Shown here piece by piece: positions 1 through 6,396 of a DNA stretch of 6,711 nt. Under the pieces are notes generated by a model that did no database searches, had not been told where the DNA came from, and saw only the letters and a program-made list of their open reading frames with translations. Source of the stretch: Methylomonas sp. GTDB lineage: Bacteria; Pseudomonadota; Gammaproteobacteria; Methylococcales; Methylomonadaceae. The stretch is taken from assembly GCA_026990815.1 (NCBI GenBank), contig JALXCS010000128.1, forward strand, positions 1-6,711. Reading direction: 5' to 3'. Both the position numbers and the translations under genes were made by a program. Numbering within the stretch: the stretch's first letter is position 1; each line of letters begins with the position of its first letter.

Positions 1-1
1 G

Positions 2-91
2 AACAGACTTAATCATCGTCCGCGAAAAACGCTGAATTTTAAAACCCCTCATGAAGTTTTTTTTGGAAATGCTCAGCGTAAGGTTGTATGA
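2..91 (+). CDS. IS30-family transposase, C-terminal end (partial, cut by window edge)
   Basis: The open frame entering from the left edge encodes 29 residues and stops at TGA 89-91. It contains RLNHRPRKTLNFKTPHEVFF, the hallmark tail of IS30-family transposases, which normally read like L-N-x-R-P-R-K-x-L-x-x-x-T-P-x-E-V-F. The DDE catalytic residues of these enzymes lie upstream, outside the window, so whether the full enzyme is intact cannot be judged. The stop lies about 10 bases before the putative terminal inverted repeat, the usual spacing for these compact elements. The family assignment is firm despite the short length because the motif is distinctive. Confidence 0.82.
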   Translation, partial: NRLNHRPRKTLNFKTPHEVFFGNAQRKVV

Positions 92-99
92 ATACTAAA

Positions 100-124
100 A
101 TTGCACTTCGGAGTTGAATTCGCG
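100..124. repeat. Putative terminal inverted repeat of the IS30-family element
   Basis: A sequence starting ATTGCACTTCGGAGTTGAAT lies just after the transposase stop and just before the point where NqrC homology begins. Its TTGCACTT-x-GA-TTGAAT form resembles IS30-family ends as I remember them. The partner repeat is outside the window, so the match cannot be verified here. Confidence 0.55.
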
Positions 125-530
125 CGTTAAAAAAGATAATGTCTTGCAAAAATTAATTCTGCCCGTTTATGGTAAAGGCTTATGGTCAACACTCTATGGT
201 TTTTTGGCGCTGGAAGCTGACGCCAAAACCATTGCCGGCATAACATTTTATCAACAGGGAGAAACACCAGGCTTAGGAGGTGAAATAACGAATCCTCGTT
301 GGCAACAGCAATGGCAAGGTAAACAAGCTTTTGACTCAAGTGGAAAGGTGATTATCACTGTTATTAAAGGTGAAGTTAACCTCAATGCATCAGAATCCAG
401 GTATCAAGTTGATGGTCTTGCTGGTGCAACATTAACAAGTCGGGGGGTTAATAACCTGGTGCGTTTCTGGTTAGGTCGTTATGGCTTCGGTCCTTTTTTG
501 AATAAATTAAGGAGTGAAAGTAATGATTGA
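114..530 (+). pseudogene. nqrC: NqrC (Na+-translocating NADH:quinone reductase subunit C), 5'-truncated by the IS30 element
   Basis: NqrC carries a covalently bound FMN and passes electrons within the membrane-bound Na(+)-NQR complex. About 135 residues of homology remain (from Val at 126), against roughly 255-260 in a complete protein, so the N-terminal membrane helix and first half are gone. The surviving part has the family motif GETPGLGGEI, the YGKGLWS stretch before it, the flavinylation motif DGLAGATLTS, whose Thr accepts FMN, and a typical GFGPFLNKLR ending. The only upstream start is TTG at 114, inside the insertion sequence end, with no good ribosome binding site. Loss of the N-terminal part makes function very unlikely. 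The stop TGA at 528-530 overlaps the start of nqrF. The ETPGLGGE form favours NqrC over its relative RnfG. Confidence 0.85.
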
Positions 531-1758
531 GCAAGAAACAATACTGCTGAGTATGGCCGCATTTACCGGTATTGTCGTCTTACTGGTCACGATTATTTTG
601 ATTGTTCGTTCCAAGTTGTTTCCCGGTGAGCAAGTTAATATTTTGATTAACCATGATCCTGACCATCAATTGCAAGTCCCAGTAGGGGATAAATTATTGA
701 TGGTGTTAGCTGATCAGGGTATCTACTTGCCTTCTGCATGCGGTGGTGCCGGTACTTGTGGTCAATGCCGTGTTATTGTAAACCAGGGGGGTGGTAAACT
801 ATTGCCAACTGAACGAGCTAAGCTCAGCAATAAGCAAATACGCAGCCATTACCGACTCGCTTGCCAGCTTAAAGTCAAAGAAGACCTGGCTATTGAAATA
901 CCGGCCCAATTATTAACAGTCAGTCATTGGGATTGTGTAGTTCGCTCCAATAAATGTGTAGCAACATTTATTAAAGAATTAATTATGGACTTACCCCCTG
1001 GTGAACAACTCAATTTTCGCGCTGGAGGATATATTCTACTGGAAGCTCCACCCTATTCGCTGTGCTATCGCGATTTTGATATCGATGAAAAATATCGACC
1101 AACGTGGGATAAATTTAATCTCTGGCAATATAATTCAACACTCAATGAACCCACAACACGAGCCTATTCTATGGCTAATTATCCTGAGGAAAAAGGCATC
1201 ATTATGCTGAATGTACGCATAGCTTCACCTCCTCCTAAACAACCCAATGTACCGCCAGGTAAGGTTTCTTCCTACATATATAGTTTGAGAAAAGGAGACA
1301 AGGTAAGGGTGTCCGGACCATATGGTGAATTTTTTGCTCGTGAAACGAATAATGAAATGATTTTTGTTGGCGGGGGTTCTGGTATGGCGCCTATGCGATC
1401 ACATATATTTGATCAGTTGAAACGTCTGCATACGAAAAGAAAAATATCTTTTTGGTATGGAGCAAGAAGCCTGAATGAAGTTTTTTATATTGATGATTTT
1501 AATTCTCTTGCACAAGAATTTGATAATTTTGATTGGACAATAGGTCTTTCTGACCCACAACCTGAAGATAGTTGGGAAGGAAAAACAGGTTTTATTCACC
1601 AAATTTTGTACGATAACTATCTAAAATTCCACGATTCACCGGAAGATTGTGAATATTATTTATGCGGTCCTCCAATGATGATTTCTGCAGTTCAAACCAT
1701 GTTATTTGATCTTGGGGTAGATTCAGAAAATATATTATTTGATAAGTTTGGGGGTTAG
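523..1758 (+). CDS. nqrF: NqrF, NADH:quinone reductase (Na+-translocating) subunit F
   Basis: NqrF is the NADH-oxidising entry subunit of Na(+)-NQR, carrying FAD and a [2Fe-2S] cluster. The 411-residue protein is full length (the Vibrio protein is about 407). In order it has one N-terminal membrane helix (about 8-28), a ferredoxin domain with cluster ligands Cys73, Cys79, Cys82 and Cys114, the FAD-binding RAYSMANYP (213-221), GPYGEFFA (265-272), the NADH-binding GGGSGMAPMRS (283-293) and LCGPPMM (380-386). ATG 523 is chosen over GTG 514 because AAGGAG at 509-514 lies 8 bases before the ATG and overlaps the GTG. The start overlaps the nqrC stop, so translation was probably coupled. nqrD and nqrE, normally between nqrC and nqrF, are missing, and its original promoter has been separated by the insertion, so expression and assembly are doubtful although the gene itself is intact. 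Confidence 0.93.
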   Translation: MIEQETILLSMAAFTGIVVLLVTIILIVRSKLFPGEQVNILINHDPDHQLQVPVGDKLLMVLADQGIYLPSACGGAGTCGQCRVIVNQGGGKLLPTERAKLSNKQIRSHYRLACQLKVKEDLAIEIPAQLLTVSHWDCVVRSNKCVATFIKELIMDLPPGEQLNFRAGGYILLEAPPYSLCYRDFDIDEKYRPTWDKFNLWQYNSTLNEPTTRAYSMANYPEEKGIIMLNVRIASPPPKQPNVPPGKVSSYIYSLRKGDKVRVSGPYGEFFARETNNEMIFVGGGSGMAPMRSHIFDQLKRLHTKRKISFWYGARSLNEVFYIDDFNSLAQEFDNFDWTIGLSDPQPEDSWEGKTGFIHQILYDNYLKFHDSPEDCEYYLCGPPMMISAVQTMLFDLGVDSENILFDKFGG

Positions 1759-1886
1759 CTTTCAAAGCAAAGCTAAATGAACCATTAAAAACAAAATCAA
1801 TCTCATTATCATTGTTGGTGAAACTTGTTTCTGCTTGTAATCCGAGATTGTAGATTGAGCTTTTTTTCTTGGTGATCATTAAAAGC

Positions 1887-1918
1887 TTGACATGTGTGTT
1901 ACTCGAAGGTTTTAGGAT
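1887..1918 (+). promoter_or_regulatory. MerR-type promoter/operator with 20-base spacer
   Basis: A perfect -35 box TTGACA (1887-1892) and a -10 box TAGGAT (1913-1918) are separated by 20 bases, the over-long spacing typical of MerR/ZntR-controlled promoters, where the regulator bends DNA to align the boxes. An imperfect dyad fills the spacer: ACATGTGTGT (1890-1899) and ACTCGAAGGT (1901-1910) around a central T. The right half matches the usual heavy-metal MerR half-site; the left half fits at only six of ten positions. The gene 49 bases downstream begins an operon that encodes a MerR regulator, so autoregulation is the natural reading. Confidence 0.7.
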
Positions 1919-1954
1919 TTGCTCTAAATGTACATGTAAATCGCTTACTAAATT

Positions 1955-1963
1955 AAGGAGAGG
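1955..1963 (+). promoter_or_regulatory. Ribosome binding site for the DUF2934-like gene
   Basis: AAGGAGAGG is a near-perfect Shine-Dalgarno sequence a few bases before ATG 1967. It fixes that start and suggests that the first gene of the operon is translated well. Confidence 0.75.
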
Positions 1964-1966
1964 AAA

Positions 1967-2467
1967 ATGTATATAAACCGTGAAATCGAATTGCTACTGC
2001 CCTCGAGTAATATGGGTTCTTTAGATCAGAAAAAAGATAGTGGAGTTGTTGATAATGAGATTTTTCCAGGTGTTAACAATAATTGTATTGAAAAAACTAT
2101 AGCCCGGCATCAATGGATTTCGGAATCAGCCTATTTCAAAGCGGAAGCCCGTTTTTTTGCAGCAGGCCATGAATTGGACGACTGGTTGGATGCAGAAAAG
2201 GAGTATTTTGAGATGCTGATTACATCCTATCTATCGGTTTGTAGAGAGGATGGTGGACTTAGTAAAATAAATTTGCAACAACTGGCTAAATTAATCGGAG
2301 TTAAAAACCCGGAAAATATATCTCAAATTAATGAATTGGTTCGAGCTATCCAAAAAGCAACTCAAAAACGCCCTTGTTTTCAGTCTGATCAATCTGAGTC
2401 ATGTCAGGACATTGATTGTAAATGGCGAAATGAATGCAAAAAATTGATTGCAGAATGGATGCGCTGA
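1967..2467 (+). CDS. DUF2934-like protein with cysteine-rich C-terminal tail
   Basis: This 166-residue soluble protein has no known function. Residues about 48-80 read like the DUF2934 motif: an Ile-x-x-x-Ala-Tyr segment, a short helix, then AAGHELDDWLDAEKEY, matching the family pattern of Gly-x-x-x-x-Asp-Trp-x-x-Ala-Glu. The first 45 residues look disordered. The middle (about 100-130) looks helical. The end has four cysteines in 21 residues (Cys137, Cys146, Cys151, Cys157) followed by a basic, Trp-containing segment, which suggests a metal site or an iron-sulfur cluster. It is the first gene after the MerR-type promoter and is followed 39 bases later by the regulator, so it is probably metal-induced. 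A role as a metal-binding or stress protein is inference from the cysteines and the context. Confidence 0.75.
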   Translation: MYINREIELLLPSSNMGSLDQKKDSGVVDNEIFPGVNNNCIEKTIARHQWISESAYFKAEARFFAAGHELDDWLDAEKEYFEMLITSYLSVCREDGGLSKINLQQLAKLIGVKNPENISQINELVRAIQKATQKRPCFQSDQSESCQDIDCKWRNECKKLIAEWMR

Positions 2468-2506
2468 TTGTGGTCCGTTGTAGAACATATATTTGATGGT
2501 GTAACA

Positions 2507-2920
2507 ATGCTCTACCAGGTAAGTGAGTTGGCTTTAAAGTGTAATGTCAGTAAAGATACTGTCAGATACTATGCAAAAATCGGTTTGCTTCGGCCTCAGC
2601 GCGACTCAAATAATGGCTATCAGTATTTTACCGATCAAGATGTACGATATTTGGAATTCATCAAGAGAGCTAAATATCTAGGATACACACTGAAGGAAAT
2701 TAAACACATCTTTGATGAAAGTCAGAAAGGCTCCTCTCCTTGTCCACTGGTTCGTGATCTTATTCAAGAGCGAATTGAGTCAAATAAGAAACAATTGATA
2801 CAACTCGTCGAACTGCAGCAGCATATGGAAACAGCATTAACTAAGTGGCGGAAGATGCCAGATGGTGTTCCTGACGGTAATAGTATCTGCAAATTGATTG
2901 AATCCATTGATTCACCATAG
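2507..2920 (+). CDS. MerR-family heavy-metal-responsive transcriptional regulator
   Basis: The 137-residue protein is a typical MerR-family activator/repressor of metal resistance promoters. It has the N-terminal winged helix-turn-helix (YQVSELALKCNVSKDTVRYY, then GLLRP, NGYQYF), a linker with LGYTLKEI, a long dimerisation helix (about 80-113) and a short metal-binding C-terminus. Cys79 sits at the start of the dimerisation helix as in ZntR, PbrR and MerR, where CueR has Ser77. Cys128 in ICKLIE is the second possible ligand; the paired cysteines of ZntR and the CueR Cys112/Cys120 loop are not seen. ATG 2507 is chosen because MerR proteins begin just before this motif; the in-frame TTG at 2468 would add 13 residues unlike the family. 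The ribosome site before 2507 is weak. It likely acts on the promoter at 1887-1918. The metal sensed cannot be settled from sequence; copper is suggested by the ATPase downstream. Confidence 0.9.
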   Translation: MLYQVSELALKCNVSKDTVRYYAKIGLLRPQRDSNNGYQYFTDQDVRYLEFIKRAKYLGYTLKEIKHIFDESQKGSSPCPLVRDLIQERIESNKKQLIQLVELQQHMETALTKWRKMPDGVPDGNSICKLIESIDSP

Positions 2921-3015
2921 GTAATTAACTGACGTTTATGATACATACAAGTGACAATGACAAGGAATAGAATGGTTTAGTGGGTAACCAATATATTTCC
3001 ATAACAATAAAAAGC

Positions 3016-3023
3016 AGGAGGAG
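3016..3023 (+). promoter_or_regulatory. Strong ribosome binding site for the YHS-domain gene
   Basis: AGGAGGAG lies just before ATG 3027 and decides this start. It comes after a gap of about 105 bases following the regulator in which I see no convincing promoter or terminator. Confidence 0.7.
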
Positions 3024-3026
3024 CAG

Positions 3027-3296
3027 ATGGAAGAATTAATTTCATTTTTGGGTTATGCAGTATTTTTTTATTTGATCATGCGATTTTCATGTGGAGCTCA
3101 TATGGTTCATGGCTCTCATCACCGAGGAAAATCAAAAACAACAATTGATCCCGTTTGTGGTATGGAAGTCTCACGGGAAAAGGGGTTTAGTAAAATGTTT
3201 CATGGCAAAGAATATCGATTTTGTTCTCGAAATTGTCTGTTGAAATTTGATGATAGCCCTGAAAAATTCCTTAACTCGGACGGAGAAGCCTCATGA
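3027..3296 (+). CDS. Membrane-anchored YHS-domain protein
   Basis: This 89-residue protein has one N-terminal membrane helix (about 4-19), a short Cys/His/Met-rich segment (Cys22, His25, Met26, His28, His31, His32), then a YHS domain (about 41-82). The domain shows DPVCGMEV at 41-48 and YRFCSRNC at 63-70, giving Cys44, Cys66 and Cys70 as the conserved metal-binding cysteines, then F-x-x-x-P-E-K-F. YHS domains occur in copper and mercury handling systems, often fused to P1B-type ATPases. Basic residues after the helix suggest that the YHS domain faces the cytoplasm. Its stop overlaps the start of the ATPase gene by four bases (ATGA), so the two are translationally coupled and probably work together. 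Delivery of metal to, or scavenging beside, the ATPase is inference. Confidence 0.88.
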   Translation: MEELISFLGYAVFFYLIMRFSCGAHMVHGSHHRGKSKTTIDPVCGMEVSREKGFSKMFHGKEYRFCSRNCLLKFDDSPEKFLNSDGEAS

Positions 3297-5860
3297 AACA
3301 AACCATTTCATTAACGGCAGTAGGGCATGCCAGTAGTTTATTTTTGGCGATGACATTCATCTTGTGTGTCATTTTTGATTTGCTCTTTCCTGATGCTGCA
3401 ATGTATCGAAGTTGGCAGGCATTATTGCCAGGCTTCAAATGGTTGAGTTGGGGAAGTTTTTTCTTGGGGCTGATTGAGAGTTATGGTTATGGCTGGTATT
3501 TCGCACTGATCTGGGTGCCGATTTATAACCTCAGTATCCATCTTCAGGAGAAACATCAACAATGTTCACACAATGAAACTCATCATCAACACCAACCTTC
3601 AACAAACAAAAATCATGCATTAAACGCTTTAACTCATCCTATATACAGTTGTCCTATGCATCCGGAAATTCAACAGGACAAACCAGGAGATTGTCCAAAA
3701 TGTGGTATGACTTTAGAAGCTGTTTCCAATACTTCCGTTTTATTGCAAAAACAATATGTGTGTCCAATGCACCCTGAGATTGTTCGTAATGAACCAGGTG
3801 ATTGTCCTATATGTGGTATGGCCTTGGAAGCGCGTGAAATTGAATCCGAAGAAGATACTACTGAGCTTAATAATATGACAAGACGGTTTTGGGTGAGTGT
3901 CGTGCTTGCAATACCCGTCTTCATAGTTGCCATGGTTCATGATTTAGCACCGACTTTATTGCCTTCATCGATATCCACCCGACAAATACAGTGGTTTGAA
4001 TTTGCGTTGGCCACACCTGTTGTGTGGTGGTGTGGCTGGATCTTCTTTCAAAAAGGCTGGGCGTCATTAGTGAACCGTAGCCTCAATATGTTTACATTAA
4101 TATCCTTGGGTGTTGGCGTGGCCTGGACATATAGTGTGGTAGCAACATTTTTACCAGATATTTTTCCTGAAACCATGCGTGATGAAAGTGGTGCAGTAGC
4201 TGTATATTTTGAAGCTGCGGCCGTCATTACCGCATTGGTATTGTTAGGGCAAGTATTGGAATTGCGCGCTCGAAGTCAAACCAGTGCAGCCATTAAGTTA
4301 TTATTAGGGTTGGCACCCAAATCTGCACGGTTGGTTAATGATAATGGTGAAGAAATTGATGTACCACTCGAACAAGTTAAACCCGGTGATATTTTACGTG
4401 TACGGCCAGGTGAGAAAATTCCTGTAGATGGTACGGTACTCGAGGGAAATAGTTCTGTCGATGAATCAATGGTAACGGGTGAACCGATACCTGTTGAAAA
4501 GATAGCTGGTGACATTCTGATTGGTGCTACAGTAAATGGTACCGGCAGTTTGTTAATGCGCGCTGAAAAAGTTGGTAGCGAAACTTTGCTGTCGCAAATT
4601 GTCCACATGGTAAGTGAAGCGCAACGTAGTCGCGCTCCAATACAAAAACTGGTTGATGTTGTTGCTGCCTATTTTGTACCGGCTGTGGTAATAACTGCAG
4701 TGCTTACCCTGATAGTTTGGTGGGCATGGGGTCCGGAGCCGCGTTTAGCACATGCCGTTGTTAACGCAGTAGCAGTATTGATTATTGCTTGTCCATGTGC
4801 ACTTGGTTTAGCAACGCCAATGTCTATTATGGTCGGTACTGGTCGTGGTGCGATGGCAGGCGTCTTGATTAAAAATGCTGAGGTCTTGGAGGTTATGGAA
4901 AAAGTCGATACATTGGTAGTGGATAAAACCGGCACATTGACGGAGGGGAAGCCCAGTTTAACCTCTGTTGTTTCAGCTAATGGTTTTACGGATCAGGATG
5001 TTCTGCAATTAGCTGCAAGTCTGGAACGGGCAAGTGAACACCCACTTGCTGAAGCCATTGTCAAAGGTGCTGAAAATAGAGATTTAATTTTGGTACAAGT
5101 TGATGGCTTTGATTCGCTGACAGGGCGAGGCGTTACTGGGGAAGTTATAGGTCATAAAGTTGCACTGGGCAACCGAAAACTAATGCAGGAGTTAAATATT
5201 AATATCGATGCTCTTGTCGAGCAGGCTGAATCTTTACGTAAAGATGGTCAAACAGTTATGTTTGTCAGTATCAATGGTAAAGCAGCTGGTCTAATTGGTG
5301 TGGCTGATCCAATTAAGACTACTACACAGGAAGCATTACAGACACTACATGAGGAAGGTATCAAAGTTGTTATGCTGACAGGAGATAGCCGTACTACTGC
5401 AGAAGCGGTTGCTCGTAAACTTGGTATCGATGAAGTCAAGGCCGAGGTGTTACCCGAGCAGAAGACTGACGTCGTTAAGCAATTACAGTCAGAAGGACAT
5501 ATTGTCGCAATGGCAGGTGATGGTATCAATGATGCACCTGCTTTGGCGCAGGCAAATGTGGGTATTGCAATGGGAACGGGTACAGATGTTGCGATGGAAA
5601 GTGCGGGTATTACGTTGGTGAAAGGTAATTTAATGGGCATAGCTAAAGCCCGTCGTTTAAGCCATGCCACAATGCGCAATATTCGACAGAACCTTTTCTT
5701 TGCCTTTATCTACAACACCTTGGGCGTGCCAGTCGCTGCAGGGGTATTGTATCCATTTTTTGGGTTATTACTTTCACCAATGATTGCGGCCGCAGCCATG
5801 AGTTTCAGTTCAGTTTCAGTCATTTTTAATGCTTTGAGGTTACGCAGATTACCTCTTTAA
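3293..5860 (+). CDS. copA: Cu(+)-exporting P1B-1-type ATPase with N-terminal two-helix (DUF5676-like) extension and two HMBD motifs
   Basis: This 855-residue ATPase should pump Cu(+) out of the cytoplasm using ATP. Residues 1-84 form an extra region with two or more hydrophobic helices (about 12-32 and 52-80) resembling small standalone membrane proteins that I recall as DUF5676. A His-rich linker (about 85-116) and two HMBD motifs follow (118-142 and 155-179), each Cys-Pro-Met-His-Pro-Glu...Cys-Pro-x-Cys-Gly-Met; there is no HMA domain. The pump core then shows TGE 395-397, CPC 500-502, DKTGTLT with the phosphorylated Asp544, SEHP 581-584, TGDS 696-699 and GDGINDAP 742-749. YN at 807-808 with Pro813 and M836-S840 (M-x-x-S-S) are the Cu(+) signatures of P1B-1 pumps. 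From residue 196 on it closely follows Legionella CopA, which has about 736 residues and one HMBD. GGAGA at 3282-3286 precedes the ATG, which overlaps the YHS stop. Confidence 0.95.
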   Translation: MKQTISLTAVGHASSLFLAMTFILCVIFDLLFPDAAMYRSWQALLPGFKWLSWGSFFLGLIESYGYGWYFALIWVPIYNLSIHLQEKHQQCSHNETHHQHQPSTNKNHALNALTHPIYSCPMHPEIQQDKPGDCPKCGMTLEAVSNTSVLLQKQYVCPMHPEIVRNEPGDCPICGMALEAREIESEEDTTELNNMTRRFWVSVVLAIPVFIVAMVHDLAPTLLPSSISTRQIQWFEFALATPVVWWCGWIFFQKGWASLVNRSLNMFTLISLGVGVAWTYSVVATFLPDIFPETMRDESGAVAVYFEAAAVITALVLLGQVLELRARSQTSAAIKLLLGLAPKSARLVNDNGEEIDVPLEQVKPGDILRVRPGEKIPVDGTVLEGNSSVDESMVTGEPIPVEKIAGDILIGATVNGTGSLLMRAEKVGSETLLSQIVHMVSEAQRSRAPIQKLVDVVAAYFVPAVVITAVLTLIVWWAWGPEPRLAHAVVNAVAVLIIACPCALGLATPMSIMVGTGRGAMAGVLIKNAEVLEVMEKVDTLVVDKTGTLTEGKPSLTSVVSANGFTDQDVLQLAASLERASEHPLAEAIVKGAENRDLILVQVDGFDSLTGRGVTGEVIGHKVALGNRKLMQELNINIDALVEQAESLRKDGQTVMFVSINGKAAGLIGVADPIKTTTQEALQTLHEEGIKVVMLTGDSRTTAEAVARKLGIDEVKAEVLPEQKTDVVKQLQSEGHIVAMAGDGINDAPALAQANVGIAMGTGTDVAMESAGITLVKGNLMGIAKARRLSHATMRNIRQNLFFAFIYNTLGVPVAAGVLYPFFGLLLSPMIAAAAMSFSSVSVIFNALRLRRLPL
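3644..3829 (+). repeat. Tandem HMBD heavy-metal-binding motifs within the ATPase gene
   Basis: Two copies of about 75 bases (3644-3718 and 3755-3829), 111 bases apart start to start, encode the same Cys-Pro-Met-His-Pro-Glu-Ile ... Pro-Gly-Asp-Cys-Pro-x-Cys-Gly-Met pattern. They share most amino acids but differ at many third positions, so the duplication is not recent. Confidence 0.8.
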
Positions 5861-5870
5861 CGGTGGCATT

Positions 5871-6338
5871 ATGATGCTTACAATATTTTTAGCCATATTT
5901 CTGGTTATTCTTACTTTTCTTGCCCATTACCAGGTATTGCTGTTGCTATCCATTTACGTTCCCCGTCTACATCTCCACGATCAGACTCGAGTGTTAATGA
6001 TTATATTTGTTTTGTTTTTAACGCATGTTACAGAAATAGTTTTTTATGCTGTTATTTTTGGCTGGTCTGTTGAAATTCTTGAACTTGGAGCATTAGAAGG
6101 CGTCGAAGTAACGACTTTGATGGAGTATTTTTATTTTTCCAGCGTTATCTACACTTCATTAGGTTTAGGGGATGTCTTTCCGAGCGGACACATCCGGTTT
6201 TTGGTGGGAGTAGAAGCACTTAATGGACTTTTATTGATTGCATGGTCCGCATCATTTACTTTTGTTGCTATGGGACGTTTATGGCCTTGGAGTGAATGTT
6301 GTGATGTTGAAGATCATAAATCTACAAAAGGGAAATAA
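5871..6338 (+). CDS. Small potassium-channel-like membrane protein (Ion_trans_2 type)
   Basis: This 155-residue protein has three hydrophobic helices (about 3-30, 41-64, 108-134) with a pore-like loop before the last. The loop reads YFSSVIYTSLGLGDVFP; residues 96-101 (SLGLGD) line up with the potassium selectivity filter TVGYGD, with Leu in place of Val and Tyr. No RCK or other regulatory domain follows; the tail is short and ends in charged residues with a Cys pair (Cys143, Cys144). The start lies 10 bases after the ATPase stop with only a weak ribosome site (GGTGG at 5862-5866), so it is probably read as the last gene of the same transcript. ATG 5874 is an alternative start with one residue less. 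Ion conduction and selectivity are not provable from sequence because the filter is not canonical. Confidence 0.8.
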   Translation: MMLTIFLAIFLVILTFLAHYQVLLLLSIYVPRLHLHDQTRVLMIIFVLFLTHVTEIVFYAVIFGWSVEILELGALEGVEVTTLMEYFYFSSVIYTSLGLGDVFPSGHIRFLVGVEALNGLLLIAWSASFTFVAMGRLWPWSECCDVEDHKSTKGK

Positions 6339-6396
6339 AGACAATGCAATAAATTTATTAATACATACCAAGGGTATAGCCATATCATGATGTAAG

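Larger units (their letters stand above)
1..124 (+). mobile_element. Right end of an IS30-family insertion sequence
   Basis: This segment holds the 3' end of an IS30-type transposase reading frame, then a short non-coding tail, then a sequence of the kind that ends IS30-family elements (about 100-124, beginning ATTGCACTTCGG). The coding sequence of nqrC resumes directly after it, which marks the outer boundary of the element to within a few bases. The left end of the element lies outside the window, so its length and target duplication cannot be seen. Identification of the terminal repeat rests on memory of the family and on its position between the transposase stop and the disrupted gene. 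Confidence 0.7.

Noticed and set aside
101..131. Outward promoter formed by the IS30 end (TTGCAC and GTTAAA)
   Set aside because: The spacing is 19 bases and the -10 match is poor, so it is not enough to claim that the IS drives nqrF.
1757..1774. AGCTTT...AAAGCT inverted repeat at the nqrF stop as a terminator
   Set aside because: The stem is six AT-rich pairs with a six-base loop and no T run follows directly. The T run at 1860-1867 pairs only through a very long loop.
1592..1879. Minus-strand frame whose first 40 residues look like alternating outer-membrane beta strands
   Set aside because: It runs on antisense through the end of nqrF, has no ribosome site and matches no family I can name. 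A degraded gene fragment between 1760 and 1879 is possible but not supported.
2468..2506. Earlier TTG start for the MerR regulator
   Set aside because: It adds 13 residues not typical of the family and begins directly after the upstream stop without a ribosome site.
2937..2942. TATGAT as a -10 box for a separate promoter before the YHS gene
   Set aside because: No acceptable -35 box lies at 15-20 bases upstream and no MerR-like dyad is visible.
5248..5679. 143-residue minus-strand frame inside the ATPase gene
   Set aside because: It is antisense to the highly conserved P and N domains of the pump, low in complexity (Ser, Thr, Ala, Ile, Pro), and resembles no known protein.
6349..6360. AATAAATTTATT palindrome after the channel gene as a terminator
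   Set aside because: It is pure AT with no GC stem or loop and is likely to arise by chance in this composition.
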